From Glandiceps talaboti (lineage: Eukaryota; Hemichordata; Enteropneusta; Spengelidae), in contig NC_135568.1 of the NCBI RefSeq assembly GCF_964340395.1, positions 21,217,581-21,281,580 on the forward strand: a DNA stretch of 64,000 nucleotides, in the 5' to 3' direction. Shown in pieces: positions 63,586 to 64,000 of the stretch. Position 1 is the stretch's first letter. Each line of letters begins with the position of its first letter. The notes below the pieces were generated by a model. It was not told the origin of the DNA and did not search any database. It saw nothing but the letters and a program-made list of their open reading frames with translations. The position numbers and the translations under genes are program-made.

Positions 63586-64000
63586 TAAAACGAATGACAA
63601 CCTGATTGACGGAAAACGGATGACAGCATTTCTAGGTGGTAAACAGTGGAATGACACACTTTTCTACATTCAGTTAGTTGAATGACACCCTCTGCACTGT
63701 AAAACCAGTGGAATGACAGCCGCCACTCTATAAAATAAGTGGAGTGACAGCATTTTCAATGCTTTAGAACTGGAATGACAGCATTTCTAGGTGGTAAACA
63801 GTGGAATGACACCCTTTTCTACATTCAGTTAGTTGAATGACACCCTCTACACTGTAAAACCAGTGGAATGACAGCCGCCACTCTATAAAATAAGTGGAAT
63901 GACAGCATTTTCAATGCTTTAGAACTGGAATGACAGCATTTCTAGTTGGTAAACAGTGGAATGACACCCTTTTCTACATTCAGTTAGTTGAATGACACCC
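63586..64000 (+). repeat. 155-bp satellite, start of second array
   Basis: The array restarts with the same junction as at 54360 (gaatgacaacctgattgacg) and continues with the 31-bp monomers to the window end. Confidence 0.95.

Overview
The window is nuclear DNA from an animal, AT-rich, intron-rich and crowded with repeats. Nearly all recognisable host coding sequence belongs to one plus-strand gene: the 3' part of a neurobeachin-like (NBEAL1/NBEAL2-type) BEACH-WD40 gene. Ten exons between 3293 and 40761 join in phase to 1410 nt (469 codons plus stop). The species cannot be fixed from sequence alone. The LINE types, a 2A-like peptide remnant in one LINE, and large families of hairpin-ended non-autonomous elements suggest a marine invertebrate (an invertebrate deuterostome or a mollusc-like lineage); this is inference.

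Layout, 1-41 kb. Exons 1-2 encode the end of the BEACH domain and exons 3-10 the C-terminal WD40 propeller. The introns hold: a hairpin-ended element with a possible nested hAT-like insertion (309-2863); a TTAA-flanked foldback element (2909-3113); a minus-strand LINE (about 3.79-8.1 kb) split inside its reverse-transcriptase ORF by another hairpin-ended element; a 66-bp minisatellite (10.85-13.68 kb); a 24-bp minisatellite of CCAAT motifs (15.63-16.66 kb); a 4.8-kb element with inverted ends carrying a dead LINE (20.4-25.2 kb); two paralogous copies of a degenerate repeat, here called R, that serve as targets for further elements (25.7-28.7 and 33.5-39.3 kb); and a minus-strand LINE ORF1/endonuclease fragment with a tandemly amplified 2A-like segment (31.3-33.4 kb).

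Layout, 41-64 kb. After the NBEAL stop codon come about 3.8 kb of AT-rich sequence with an inverted repeat and a decayed reverse transcriptase, then about 19.4 kb of satellite-like DNA. It comprises a ~121-bp tandem repeat built from nuclear-receptor half-sites (44.6-49.7 kb), a degenerate CAAAACC-type block (49.7-54.36 kb), a 155-bp higher-order repeat made of five 31-bp monomers (54.36-60.17 kb), a second copy of the CAAAACC block (60.17-63.58 kb), and the start of a second 155-bp array.

The most unusual signals are: (1) a satellite whose unit contains a perfect DR1, a perfect inverted AGGTCA palindrome and DR5-type spacings; (2) a set of element families sharing TTA target duplications, a hairpin at the 5' end and a TTG 3' end, supported by filled and empty paralogous sites; (3) the exact 5 x 31 bp architecture; and (4) several unrelated satellites each built on a known transcription-factor consensus. 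Most open reading frames here lie in tandem repeats whose period is a multiple of three and are not genes.
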